Shown here piece by piece: positions 9,427 through 18,440 of a DNA stretch of 64,000 nucleotides; the stretch's first letter is position 1; every line of letters begins with the position of its first letter. The notes beneath the pieces are model-generated. The model was not told the DNA's origin. It ran no database searches and worked only from the letters and a program-made list of their open reading frames with translations. The DNA is from Candidatus Methanoplasma sp. (GTDB taxonomy: Archaea; Thermoplasmatota; Thermoplasmata; Methanomassiliicoccales; Methanomethylophilaceae). A program made the position numbers and the translations under genes. The DNA lies in the NCBI GenBank assembly GCA_031256955.1, contig JAIRPP010000008.1, positions 272,001-336,000 on the forward strand, written 5' to 3'.

Positions 9427-10055
9427 ATCTCAGGAAGCAGATGAAGATCGAGGCCACCCTGGTCACGCTGGGCGCCGCATTGATGATAGCGCTGTTCGTT
9501 TACATTGGCGCGCCTGTTTTTTCCTGCATCGTGATCCTTGTCTGCTTCGCAGCTTTGGTGCGCATAATCGGGCCCGACAGACCGACGGAGAAGAACGTTC
9601 TTTCAGCGGAAAGGTACGGCAAATTCCCAGGTCTGGGTCACATTTATGTTGGAAGATACATGAGATCCATCCCTTTCTTCGTCATGGATGCTCTATTCGT
9701 CGCGTCCATGCTCCTGTGCGCCGTGTCGGAGGACGATCTTCTATTGGTGTCGAACTCCATAGCGATGCTCTTTGGACTCTTGTTCATATCCATGGTGGAC
9801 GCAGGCAGGCTGTGCGAGGAGATGTACGAGGGAGGCGCCCGCGGCAGGTTCCGCCTGGCGTATTTCTCGATAATCGCCGCCTGCTATCTCTTCATAATGG
9901 TTGCGATAGCGGGGATCATCTGTACGGGAGGGATGGTCGATCCCCGGCAGTACATCGCCGTCGGGGGCATGTGGACTATGGCCATGACGCTCGCGACGCA
10001 CCGGTACCTGCGCACCAGGCACCTGGACCCGCCGAAGGGATGGATGACCTTATGA
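9423..10055 (+). CDS. Multi-TM protein, B-type paralogue (copy B1)
   Basis: KFPGLGHIYVGRYMRSIPFFVMDAL; ends ATHRYLRTRHLDPPKGWMTL; ATGA overlap with A1. Confidence 0.8.
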   Translation: MNLRKQMKIEATLVTLGAALMIALFVYIGAPVFSCIVILVCFAALVRIIGPDRPTEKNVLSAERYGKFPGLGHIYVGRYMRSIPFFVMDALFVASMLLCAVSEDDLLLVSNSIAMLFGLLFISMVDAGRLCEEMYEGGARGRFRLAYFSIIAACYLFIMVAIAGIICTGGMVDPRQYIAVGGMWTMAMTLATHRYLRTRHLDPPKGWMTL

Positions 10056-10156
10056 TCATCCGCCGCCTACGCGCTCCCCGCGCACACATCCGCGATTGCG
10101 CAGAACCTTTGGCCCCTGATCGGGATTTCGAAATAGCCAGGTCTCTCTCCGGTCAC

Positions 10157-10822
10157 ATGAAGACGAAAACGAAGCTCGCCGTCGCATCCGCATCTTTCTG
10201 CCTGGCGATTTGCGTAGCCGCGGTCGCCATGGAGGAGTACTACCTCCTGGGGTCCGCCATAGTGGCCCTGTTCTCGTCTCTCGCCATGCTGTACTCCGTC
10301 GACGACGGAGAGGGCAGGTGCAGGAACACAGCGATGTATCTGTCTCGTGTCCCTGGGCTGGGGCACGTTTATCTGGGATGCGGGCGCAGGAGCATACCCT
10401 TCTTCATCGGCGACGTGGCATGCGCATCCACGTTCGCGCTTATGGCCATGTTCCCCGCGGATTCGGAATTCGTGTTCTTCCTACTGTTCGAGATGATGTT
10501 CTTCGTATTCTTCGCGTCTATGATCGATGCGGAGATGGTCTGCGACAGGATGGGGTTCCCGCGCACCGCAGGGGGGTGCGGGCTGAATCTCAGGCGTGGG
10601 CGCCTGTGTCTCCTCGCCTTGGCGATGGCGATGGCGATACTGACGTCCGCGTCCTCCGCATGCGTCCTCTCCGGCCCGGGACACGGCAACAACCTGTGGT
10701 TGCACGCGTCCATAGTCGCATCGACGATAGCTCTCGCCGTCGCCATGGCGGCGGATTACGCGAGGAAGCGCGACAGCCCCCTTCCGAAGCTAGGATGCGA
10801 TCGCGGAGGCGGATCGGCGTGA
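10157..10822 (+). CDS. Multi-TM protein, A-type paralogue (copy A2)
   Basis: Internal ATG of ORF 9362..10822: MKTKTKLAVASASFCLAICVAAVAMEEYYLLGSAIVALFSS, matching MKTNTKLAIASASLCLAMCVAAVAMEAYYILGSAIVALFSS of A1. Confidence 0.8.
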   Translation: MKTKTKLAVASASFCLAICVAAVAMEEYYLLGSAIVALFSSLAMLYSVDDGEGRCRNTAMYLSRVPGLGHVYLGCGRRSIPFFIGDVACASTFALMAMFPADSEFVFFLLFEMMFFVFFASMIDAEMVCDRMGFPRTAGGCGLNLRRGRLCLLALAMAMAILTSASSACVLSGPGHGNNLWLHASIVASTIALAVAMAADYARKRDSPLPKLGCDRGGGSA

Positions 10823-10874
10823 CTCTCGCGGGGAAGGCGAAGGCGCGGGCGGCGGAGCCACCCTCGCCGCGGTC

Positions 10875-11453
10875 ATGATATCCGCGCTGTCCGTGATCCT
10901 CTACGCGCCGTATTGCATCGGATTCATATTCGCGGCCTATTGCGCCGCGATGGTGCCCATCCTGGAGCCCGACACGTACGTCAGGAAGAACGTGCTCACC
11001 GCCTCGTATATTGCCCGGTTCCCGGGCCTGGGCCACATCTACGTCGGCATGAGGAGGAGGGCGATGCTGTTCTTCGCCATGGACTCCCTGGTGCTCACGT
11101 CGCTTCTGCTGTTCGCCGTGTCCGACGACGACCTTCTCCTCCTGTCCAACTTTGCGGCGATGGCCCTGGGAGCATATTTCATGTCGGTCGTGGACGCGGA
11201 AAGGCTGTGTAACGAGATGTACGAGGGAGGAACGATACGCTCCAGGTTCCACCTGATGTATTTCTCGATAACCGCCGCGTGCTATCTGATAATAATGGCA
11301 GTCATAGCGGGGATCGCCTGCACGGGAGGCATGGTCGATCCGTGGCAGTACGCCATCGTCGGGGGCATGTGGACCGCCGCCATGGCGCTCGCGACGCACA
11401 GGTACCTGCGCACGAGGCACCTGGACCCGCCGAAGGGATGGATGACTGCGTGA
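10875..11453 (+). CDS. Multi-TM protein, B-type paralogue (copy B2)
   Basis: ARFPGLGHIYVGMRRRAMLFFAMDSL...ATHRYLRTRHLDPPKGWMTA. Start uncertain; frame open upstream. Confidence 0.75.
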   Translation: MISALSVILYAPYCIGFIFAAYCAAMVPILEPDTYVRKNVLTASYIARFPGLGHIYVGMRRRAMLFFAMDSLVLTSLLLFAVSDDDLLLLSNFAAMALGAYFMSVVDAERLCNEMYEGGTIRSRFHLMYFSITAACYLIIMAVIAGIACTGGMVDPWQYAIVGGMWTAAMALATHRYLRTRHLDPPKGWMTA

Positions 11454-11532
11454 GCCCCGGTCTGACGCGCGCCGCCCGCATGCGCGACAAGCAACCTTTA
11501 TAGAATGAACGGCATGAGGAGGCAGGTGCAAC

Positions 11533-12690
11533 ATGATTGACAGAAGCGAGGTCCTGGAGACCCTCGGGAAATACGATCTGGGAAGGGCGAAGGTCGGCGT
11601 CGTCGCCTCGCACTCCGCGCTCGACACGTGCGACGGCGCCGTGTCCGAGGGGTTCCGCACGGTCGCCGTCGCCCAGAAGGGCAGGGACGCGGCGTTCTCT
11701 AGGTACTTCAGGGCCTTCCGCGACGAGAGCGGGGAGGCGGTCAGGGGCGTGGTCGACGAGATTGTCCCCGTGGACAGGTTCGCGGACGTGGTCAAGCCCG
11801 AGGTGCAGGCCTCCCTCATAAGGGACAGCGTCCTGTTCGTCCCCAACAGGTCCTTCGTGTCCTATGCGGGCATAGACGCGGTCGAGGACTCCTTCAGGGT
11901 CCCGATAGTCGGGAGCAGGAACCTGCTCAGGTCCGAGGAGCGCGGGGGCGACAGGGACTACTACTGGATACTCGAGCGGGCGGGGCTCCCGTTCCCCAAG
12001 AAGGTCGAGAGGCCCGAGGACATAGACTCCCTGACCATCGTGAAGGTTCATCATAAAGTCAAGAAGCTGGAGCGCGGGTTCTTCACCGCCAAGGACCCAG
12101 CCCAGTTCGAGGAGAAGTCCGCCGAGCTCGTCAGGCAGGGCGTGATCGAGGAGGACTTCCTCAAGAGCGCGCGGATGGAGCAGTACGTCATAGGCCCCGT
12201 CTTCAACCTGGACTTCTTCCGCTCCCCCCTCGAGGAGAAGGGCGAGCAGATAGAGCTTCTCGGCGTGGACTGGAGGTTCGAGACCTCCCTGGACGGCTAC
12301 TGCAGGCTCCCCGGCAAGCAGCAGGTGGAGCTCGAAAACGACGGGATCATCCCCGAGTACACCGTATGCGGGCACAACTCCGCCACGCTGAGGGAGTCCC
12401 TGCTGGACAAGGCGTTCGACATGGCCGAGAAGTACGTGGCGGCCGCCAAGAAGTATTACGACCCGGGAGTCATCGGCCCGTTCTGCCTCCAGACCTGCGT
12501 GGACAAGGACCTCAACTTCTACATCTACGACGTGGCCCCCCGCATAGGCGGCGGCACGAACGTGCACATGTCCGTCGGGCACCCGTACGGCAACGCCCTC
12601 TGGAGGAGGGAGATGAGCACGGGCAGGAGGCTCGCCATGGAGATCAAGAGGGCGATAGCGCAGGAGCGCGTGGATGAGATCGTCACATGA
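11533..12690 (+). CDS. purP: 5-formaminoimidazole-4-carboxamide ribonucleotide synthetase (PurP)
   Basis: ATP-grasp archaeal PurP pattern: TLGKYDLGRAKVGVVASHSALDTCDGAVSEGF, DFFRSPLEEKGEQIELLGVDWRFETSLDG, APRIGGGTNVHM. Confidence 0.92.
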   Translation: MIDRSEVLETLGKYDLGRAKVGVVASHSALDTCDGAVSEGFRTVAVAQKGRDAAFSRYFRAFRDESGEAVRGVVDEIVPVDRFADVVKPEVQASLIRDSVLFVPNRSFVSYAGIDAVEDSFRVPIVGSRNLLRSEERGGDRDYYWILERAGLPFPKKVERPEDIDSLTIVKVHHKVKKLERGFFTAKDPAQFEEKSAELVRQGVIEEDFLKSARMEQYVIGPVFNLDFFRSPLEEKGEQIELLGVDWRFETSLDGYCRLPGKQQVELENDGIIPEYTVCGHNSATLRESLLDKAFDMAEKYVAAAKKYYDPGVIGPFCLQTCVDKDLNFYIYDVAPRIGGGTNVHMSVGHPYGNALWRREMSTGRRLAMEIKRAIAQERVDEIVT

Positions 12691-12700
12691 GGTGTAACAC

Positions 12701-13537
12701 ATGATCAGAAAGAGCATCTTGCTGGCCCTGGTCGCAGCGGTGGCGGTCTTCGCCGCCCCCGCGCTGGCCATCGCGTCGGAGGACGCGTACGGATACGTGG
12801 AGATAACAGACGCGTACGGCGACGGATTCACCACCAACGGGAGCGGGACGATGCACGTCATCCTGCACAACGCCGAGCAGACCGAGGCAGTGATCACGGT
12901 GACCATAAAAGAGGGGGGCAGGGTCCTCGCCGATCGCGTGGCGTTCACCGTCCCCGCCGGGGAGCAGAGCTACCGGGCGGACATATCGCTCAGGATCTCC
13001 GGGATCGGGGCCCACGAGCTGACCGTGTCCTGCGAATCCCAGGCGGCCTTCTTGGGAGATATAAGCGAGCTGACCGCGACCATAGAGGTCACCGAGTCCA
13101 TATGGTCCAAGTGGACCACCTACGTCGCCATAATCATAGTGGCCGCGATAATCCTCATAGGCGCGTACCTCGCCATGCGCGGCGCCCCGTCCAAGAAGGC
13201 GGACGTCACGTTCACCGAGCTGGAGAGGCAGAAGGCGGCCCCCAAGAAGGAGGAGCCCTCGCCCGCGCCGGCGACCGAGAGGAAGAGGTACAAGGCGGAG
13301 AAGGCGGCGGAGCCCCCTAAGAAGAAGGACGCCCCCGCCCCCAGGAAGGAGGAGCCCGCCCCTCCGGAGAAGAAGGCCGAGTCCTTCACCGAGCTGGAGA
13401 AGCGCAAGGCGGAGAAGGCCCCCGAGGCCCCGAAGAAAAAGGACGCCCCCGCCCCCAGGAAGGAAGAGCCCGCTCCCAAGAGGGAGAAGGCGGCGGACGG
13501 CGGCAAGATCAAATACAAGAGCGCCAGGAGAAAATGA
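12701..13537 (+). CDS. Signal peptide, extracellular beta-rich domain, TM and Lys/Glu/Ala/Pro-rich repeat tail
   Basis: N-terminal signal; TM YVAIIIVAAIILIGAYLAM; tail with duplicated KKKDAPAPRKEEPAP and FTELE(K/R)xKA units. Confidence 0.75.
   Translation: MIRKSILLALVAAVAVFAAPALAIASEDAYGYVEITDAYGDGFTTNGSGTMHVILHNAEQTEAVITVTIKEGGRVLADRVAFTVPAGEQSYRADISLRISGIGAHELTVSCESQAAFLGDISELTATIEVTESIWSKWTTYVAIIIVAAIILIGAYLAMRGAPSKKADVTFTELERQKAAPKKEEPSPAPATERKRYKAEKAAEPPKKKDAPAPRKEEPAPPEKKAESFTELEKRKAEKAPEAPKKKDAPAPRKEEPAPKREKAADGGKIKYKSARRK
13310..13500 (+). repeat. Imperfect direct duplication encoding KKKDAPAPRKEEPAP
   Basis: aagaaggacgcccccgcccccaggaaggaggagcccgc and aaaaaggacgcccccgcccccaggaaggaagagcccgc. 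Confidence 0.8.
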
Positions 13538-14241
13538 GCTCTCCCAGCCGCCCGCCCCCTCTCCGCCCGGGAGGGGGCGGGCGGTGCAGGGTCTTCGACG
13601 CGGGCGCCCTGGACCCCGGGCGAAGCGTCGCCCTTGACCGCGCCGTCTTCGAATCCAGGCGCCTGGGCCTCGTCCCGGACACGATATTCTTCTATTCGAG
13701 GGACAGGCGCACCGTGTCGCTGGGGAGGTTCGGGAGCGAGGGCGACGTGCTCCCGGGATCGCCCGAGGCGGCCGTCGTCAGGAGGATGAGCGGCGGGGGT
13801 ACCGTCCTCACCGGGCCCGGGACCCTCATCGCGTCGGTCGCGCTCGGAGGGGATATCCCGCCCAGGGCCGAATCGTTCGAGATGATCTGTGGCGGGATCG
13901 CCGACGCGCTCCGGTCCCTGGGGATCGACGCGGAGCCGAAAGCGCCCAACGACGTGTTCGCGGGCGGCGGCAAGATCTCCGGGGGGGCGCAATACAGGAC
14001 CGAGGGCTGCATGATCCACCACGCCACGGTGATCGTGGAGAAGGATCCCCGCACGTGGGAGATACTCGGGCGTAAGGCGGACTACGACCTGGCCTCCGTC
14101 GCGGAGATCCTCGGGCGGGCCCCGCCCAGGCGGGAGATCGCATCGGCCGTCGCCCGCGGGATCTCCCGGAGGCTCGGCATGGACGCCGTCCCGGGCGAAC
14201 CGACCGAGCGCGAGATGCGCGAATCCGGGATCAGAGCCTGA
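13534..14241 (+). CDS. Lipoate-protein ligase A / BPL-LPL family protein
   Basis: VVRRMSGGGTVLTGPG, APNDVFAGGGKISGGAQYRTEGCMIHHATVIVEKD; ATGA overlap with upstream CDS. Confidence 0.8.
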   Translation: MSSPSRPPPLRPGGGGRCRVFDAGALDPGRSVALDRAVFESRRLGLVPDTIFFYSRDRRTVSLGRFGSEGDVLPGSPEAAVVRRMSGGGTVLTGPGTLIASVALGGDIPPRAESFEMICGGIADALRSLGIDAEPKAPNDVFAGGGKISGGAQYRTEGCMIHHATVIVEKDPRTWEILGRKADYDLASVAEILGRAPPRREIASAVARGISRRLGMDAVPGEPTEREMRESGIRA

Positions 14242-14728
14242 GCTTGGGATCCTTCAGGTCCATCAGGGCCACTTCCCTGCGGTCCATGAAGAACCCTATC
14301 TTCTTATGGAGCATTATGGACGGGGCGTTGTCCGGCTGGATCATGCTGTGGGCCACGTCCGCGCCCATCTCCCTGCCCTTCCTGAGGGCCTCCCTCAGGA
14401 GCCTGTAGCCTATGGCGTTGCGGCGGGCGTACGGGTGCACCCCCATGTTCTCTATCCACAGCATGTTGTCCGAATCGGCCACATGGTGGAGCATCTGGGC
14501 GAATATGAACCCGTAGATCTCGCCGTCCTCCTCCGCCACGAAGCACAGCCCCCCGTCGAGGTACGCCTTGAAGCGGCCCCGGCTGCTCGCGCCCAGCCCG
14601 TCCCTCCACTCCTGGGGCAGCTCCTCCCACTTGTTCTTTATGGCGGTCGCGAAGTACTCGCGTATGAGCTTTATCTCCAGCTCCCTGACCTTCTCGGCGT
14701 CCTTCAGCTTCAGCGGGCGTATCTCCAT
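14231..14728 (-). CDS. GNAT-family N-acetyltransferase
   Basis: IRPLKLKDAEKVRELE..., MGVHPYARRNAIGYRLLREALRKGREMGADVAHSMIQPDNAPSIMLHKKIGF. Confidence 0.85.
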   Translation of the reverse strand: MEIRPLKLKDAEKVRELEIKLIREYFATAIKNKWEELPQEWRDGLGASSRGRFKAYLDGGLCFVAEEDGEIYGFIFAQMLHHVADSDNMLWIENMGVHPYARRNAIGYRLLREALRKGREMGADVAHSMIQPDNAPSIMLHKKIGFFMDRREVALMDLKDPKLRL

Positions 14729-14729
14729 G

Positions 14730-16445
14730 TCACATCTCCTCCGGGGCCTTCATGCCCATGCAGTCCAGCGCGTTGCGCAGGACCGTCCTGGCGCACTCCA
14801 CCAGGGTGAGCCTCGCATCGCGCAGCTCCCCCGAGGATATGACCGGCACCGCGGCGTAGAACTGGTTGAACGCGGACGCCACCTCGTGGGCGTACGCGGG
14901 GAGCAGGTGCACGCGCCTCAGCTCCCCCGCCGAGCGGACGACCTCCCCGAACCTGGACAGGCTCCTTATCAGCCTGGCCTCCAGCTCGTCGGTGAGCTTG
15001 GACGGGTCCGGGTCGGGGGAGTACGCCCCCGCCTTCCTGAGCATGCTGCACGCCCTGGCGTGCACGTACTGTATGTACGGCCCGCTGTTGCCGTCGAAGT
15101 TCAGCGCGTCCTCCCATCTGAAGACCAGCTGCTTCTCCGGCTGCACCCTGACTATGTTGTACCTTATGGCTCCCACCCCCACCGCCTCGGCGATCTCGTC
15201 CGCCTTCTCCGCGGGGATGTCCGGGCGGCGCGACAGCACCTCGGCGCGGGCGCGGTCCACCGCCTCGTCGATGAGGTCGTCCAGATAGACCACCACGCCC
15301 TTCCTGGTGGACATCTTGCCCTCCGGGAGGGACACGAACGAATAGAACATGGGCTCCGGGAGCCTGTCGCTCCCGAGTATCCTCAACGCGGAGCACAGCT
15401 GCTTGGACCCCAGCTTCTGGTCCTCCCCGAGCACGTCTATGACCCTGTCGGACCTGGAGAACTTGTCCATGTGGTAGGCCAGGTCCCTGGTGGTGTACAG
15501 CGTCGTCCCGTCGGACCTGGTGAACGTGAACCTGGTGTTCTTCCCCTGGATCCCGAAGTCCTTGAGGTCCAGGTTCCAGGATCCGTCCTCCGTCTGCTCC
15601 GCGTGCTCCGACGCCTTCAGCTCGGAGACTATCCTCGCGGCCGACCCGTCCGCTATGAAGTCCGACTCCCAGGTGTACCTGTCCAGCTCCACGCCTATGG
15701 CGGAGAGCGTGGCCCTCAGGCCGCCCAGCATGGCCTCGGCGGTCTCCCTGACCTTGCCTATGACCTCCGCGTCGCCCGCCTCGAACCTCCGGAGCATCTC
15801 GGCTATCCGCTCCTGCACCTCCGGCTCGCCCTCCATCCTCCTGTTGGCCTCCCTGTAGTAGGGCACCAGCCTGTGATCCGTCTTGTCGCGGTCCGCCCCG
15901 CCGGCGTCCGCCTCCGGGACGTTCTCGACCCCCCACGTCAGGACGACCACCTGCTTCCCCACGTCGTTCACGTAGTACTCGGTGGTCACGTCGTGGCCGC
16001 ACCTGGAGAGGCACCTGGCCAGCGTGTCCCCTATGATGGGGTTCCTGGCGCGCCCCACGTGTATGGGGCCCGTCGGGTTGGTGGAGGTGTGCTCCACGTT
16101 GACCCTCAGCCCGCTGGGCGGGGCGGACCCGTACCCGTCCCCCTCCCTGAGTATGTCTTCCAGGGTCTCCCTGGCCAGCGCCTCCGCGTCTATCGCGAAG
16201 TTCACGTAGCCGTTCAGGGGGCTCGCGCCCGCTATCAGCCCGGACGGGGATATCTCCCCCGCGATCCTCTCCGCCAGCTCCTTCGGGGCCATCCCGGCCG
16301 CCTTCGACATGGAGAAGCACGGCACGGACAGGTCCGCCCTGTCCGAGACCTCCGTCGCGACCTGCGCCGCCTCGACCCCCATGCGGGACAGCGCCGCCGA
16401 CACGGCCTCCGCCGCCTCCCTCGCGAATCTCTCTCTGACCTTCAT
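14730..16445 (-). CDS. argS: Arginyl-tRNA synthetase
   Basis: VEHTSTNPTGPIHVGRARNPIIGDTLAR (HIGH-like), KMSTRKGVVVYLDDL; start MKVRERF internal to ORF 14730..17312. Confidence 0.93.
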   Translation of the reverse strand: MKVRERFAREAAEAVSAALSRMGVEAAQVATEVSDRADLSVPCFSMSKAAGMAPKELAERIAGEISPSGLIAGASPLNGYVNFAIDAEALARETLEDILREGDGYGSAPPSGLRVNVEHTSTNPTGPIHVGRARNPIIGDTLARCLSRCGHDVTTEYYVNDVGKQVVVLTWGVENVPEADAGGADRDKTDHRLVPYYREANRRMEGEPEVQERIAEMLRRFEAGDAEVIGKVRETAEAMLGGLRATLSAIGVELDRYTWESDFIADGSAARIVSELKASEHAEQTEDGSWNLDLKDFGIQGKNTRFTFTRSDGTTLYTTRDLAYHMDKFSRSDRVIDVLGEDQKLGSKQLCSALRILGSDRLPEPMFYSFVSLPEGKMSTRKGVVVYLDDLIDEAVDRARAEVLSRRPDIPAEKADEIAEAVGVGAIRYNIVRVQPEKQLVFRWEDALNFDGNSGPYIQYVHARACSMLRKAGAYSPDPDPSKLTDELEARLIRSLSRFGEVVRSAGELRRVHLLPAYAHEVASAFNQFYAAVPVISSGELRDARLTLVECARTVLRNALDCMGMKAPEEM

Positions 16446-16447
16446 AG

Positions 16448-17677
16448 TCACGCCGTCCTGTATCTCAGTATCGCCGCCATGCCCCCGAACGCCTTCAGGA
16501 GCATGTCCCCCTCCTCCGAGTCCCCGGAGATCAGCTGCACATGGGTGCTGAACTTGTCGGCCGCCTCGAACAGGCCGTCTATCAGGTCCTCGCTGGAGGT
16601 CACCTTCGCCTGCGCCCCGCACACGGGGCAGGCCATCTTCGCGTCCGGGTCGTCCACGGTCGCGCCGGACGAGTGCCCCGACGCGCACTCCAGGGTGACC
16701 CTGGACCTGTCCAGGGTCTCCGACACCAGCAGCACGTCCACCGCGCCCACGTCCAGGGCCGCCCTGACGTCTCCCTCCCCGTAGGCGGAGAGGCCCCCGT
16801 CGGGCTTCCTGATCTCCCTGAACAGCCTCTGCATGTACTCCTTCTCCACGGTCAGCTGGATGTCCACCAGCGTGTCCTTGGCGGCGTCCACCAGCTCGCG
16901 CAGGCCGGACTCGTCCGTGTACCCGGTGTCGAAGTACGGGGTGACGACCTTCTTCCTGAGCTCGTGGTGCAGGTACTCCTCCTTGACGAAGAAGTCCTTC
17001 GTGGATCCCGGGCCTCCGACGAGTATGCCCTGCAGCCCCTCTCGGTTGAGGAAGACCTCGGTGGCGTTGTCCGCCACCTTCTTGTAGAACTCGTGCGCCG
17101 CGATCTCGATCAGCCTCTCGAAACGGACCGACGACTGCCCCCCCTGGTGGTGCTTGCTGGGGACCAGGGAGTCGAAGTGCTTCAGCACGGTTATCTTGCT
17201 GCCGGAGAGCATCCCCAGGGTCGCCTCCTTCCTGTCTATGGTTATCAGGCCGTACGACTTCTTCTCCAGGAGCATGGCGTCCAGGGGCTCGGTGAAGAAG
17301 GACGAGTCGCATCGATAATAGAAGGTGGATATGGCCTCGGGGGGCTCCAGGGTGTACTGGACCATCTTGGTCTGGTCGCCCGCGCGGGGGACCTCCCCGC
17401 AGAACACGACGATGCCCTTCTCCGGGACCGTCCTGTACGTCTTCAGCCTGGACATTATGGAGTCGATCGCGCTGGTGACGTTCTTCATCGTGGTCTTGGA
17501 CTTGATGTTGGTCGCCTGAGACTGCTCCTCCCTCAGGTACGCCATCACGTCGGAGATGAGCCTCCCGAAGGGTATGTACACGGAGATGAGCTCGGTCCCG
17601 CGGCCCTTGTATGCGGTTATCTCCTGCATGGCCTTCTTGAAATCGTACCTCGCCCTGTCAACGGAATTCTCGCCCAT
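16448..17677 (-). CDS. prf1: Peptide chain release factor aRF1
   Basis: Archaeal eRF1 features: LISVYIPFGRLISDVMAYLREEQSQATNIKSKTTMKNVTSAIDSIMSRL, GGQSSVRFERL. Confidence 0.94.
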   Translation of the reverse strand: MGENSVDRARYDFKKAMQEITAYKGRGTELISVYIPFGRLISDVMAYLREEQSQATNIKSKTTMKNVTSAIDSIMSRLKTYRTVPEKGIVVFCGEVPRAGDQTKMVQYTLEPPEAISTFYYRCDSSFFTEPLDAMLLEKKSYGLITIDRKEATLGMLSGSKITVLKHFDSLVPSKHHQGGQSSVRFERLIEIAAHEFYKKVADNATEVFLNREGLQGILVGGPGSTKDFFVKEEYLHHELRKKVVTPYFDTGYTDESGLRELVDAAKDTLVDIQLTVEKEYMQRLFREIRKPDGGLSAYGEGDVRAALDVGAVDVLLVSETLDRSRVTLECASGHSSGATVDDPDAKMACPVCGAQAKVTSSEDLIDGLFEAADKFSTHVQLISGDSEEGDMLLKAFGGMAAILRYRTA

Positions 17678-17729
17678 GGGACCCTCTCAATATTTATCTC
17701 TATTGCGCATTCGTATTAAAAGTATCCGA

Positions 17730-18440
17730 ATGAGCGAGAAAAAAGTAATCATATCCATCGGGGGGTCCGTCCTGGTGCCGGGAATCGACGACGCGTCGTA
17801 CATCCGCCGCCTGGCCGGGTTGCTGAGGGAGCTCTCAGAGAGCGCGCCGCTGATAGTCGTGTGCGGGGGCGGCAGGGTGTCCAGGTATTATTCTGAGACC
17901 GGGAAGGCGCTGGGAGGGAGCGAGTTCCAGCTGGACGAGCTGGGCATCGGGGTCACCAGGTTGAACGCGGCCCTCCTGTCCATCGCGCTGGGCGACGGGG
18001 CGGCCGGAGTGCCCGCGACCCCCGCCGAGGCGGTGGCCGAGTCGCAGCGCAGGAGGATCGTGGTCATGGGCGGCACGGAGCCCGGGCACACCACGGACGC
18101 CGTGGCGGCGATGGTCGCCAGGGAGGCGGGGGCGAGGCTCATAGTCAACGCCACCTCGGTGGACTCCGTGTACTCCGCGGACCCCAGGGCGGACCCGGGG
18201 GCGAGGCGCCTCCCCCGCCTGACCATAGACGAGCTGGGGGCCCTTGTGTACAGCGAGCACGGGGCCGGGAGGTCCGGCGTCTTCGACCCGCTGGGGGTGA
18301 GGATAGCTAAGGACTGCGGCATCGACATAGCCATAGTGGACGGGCGCGACGATTCCGAGATAAGGGGCGCCGTCCTCGGGACGGGGATCAGGGGGACCTA
18401 CGTGGATTCCCGGGCAGCGGCTCCAGATCGGACGACGTGA
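17730..18440 (+). CDS. pyrH: UMP kinase (archaeal PyrH)
   Basis: MSEKKVIISIGGSVLVPG, VVMGGTEPGHTTDAVAAMVA, INATSVDSVYSADPRADPGARRL-type region; start internal to ORF 17556..18440. Confidence 0.9.
   Translation: MSEKKVIISIGGSVLVPGIDDASYIRRLAGLLRELSESAPLIVVCGGGRVSRYYSETGKALGGSEFQLDELGIGVTRLNAALLSIALGDGAAGVPATPAEAVAESQRRRIVVMGGTEPGHTTDAVAAMVAREAGARLIVNATSVDSVYSADPRADPGARRLPRLTIDELGALVYSEHGAGRSGVFDPLGVRIAKDCGIDIAIVDGRDDSEIRGAVLGTGIRGTYVDSRAAAPDRTT

Noticed and set aside
14568-16784. 738-aa plus-strand ORF opposite argS and aRF1
   Set aside because: Antisense open frame caused by GC bias; spans two well-supported genes and has no domain motifs.
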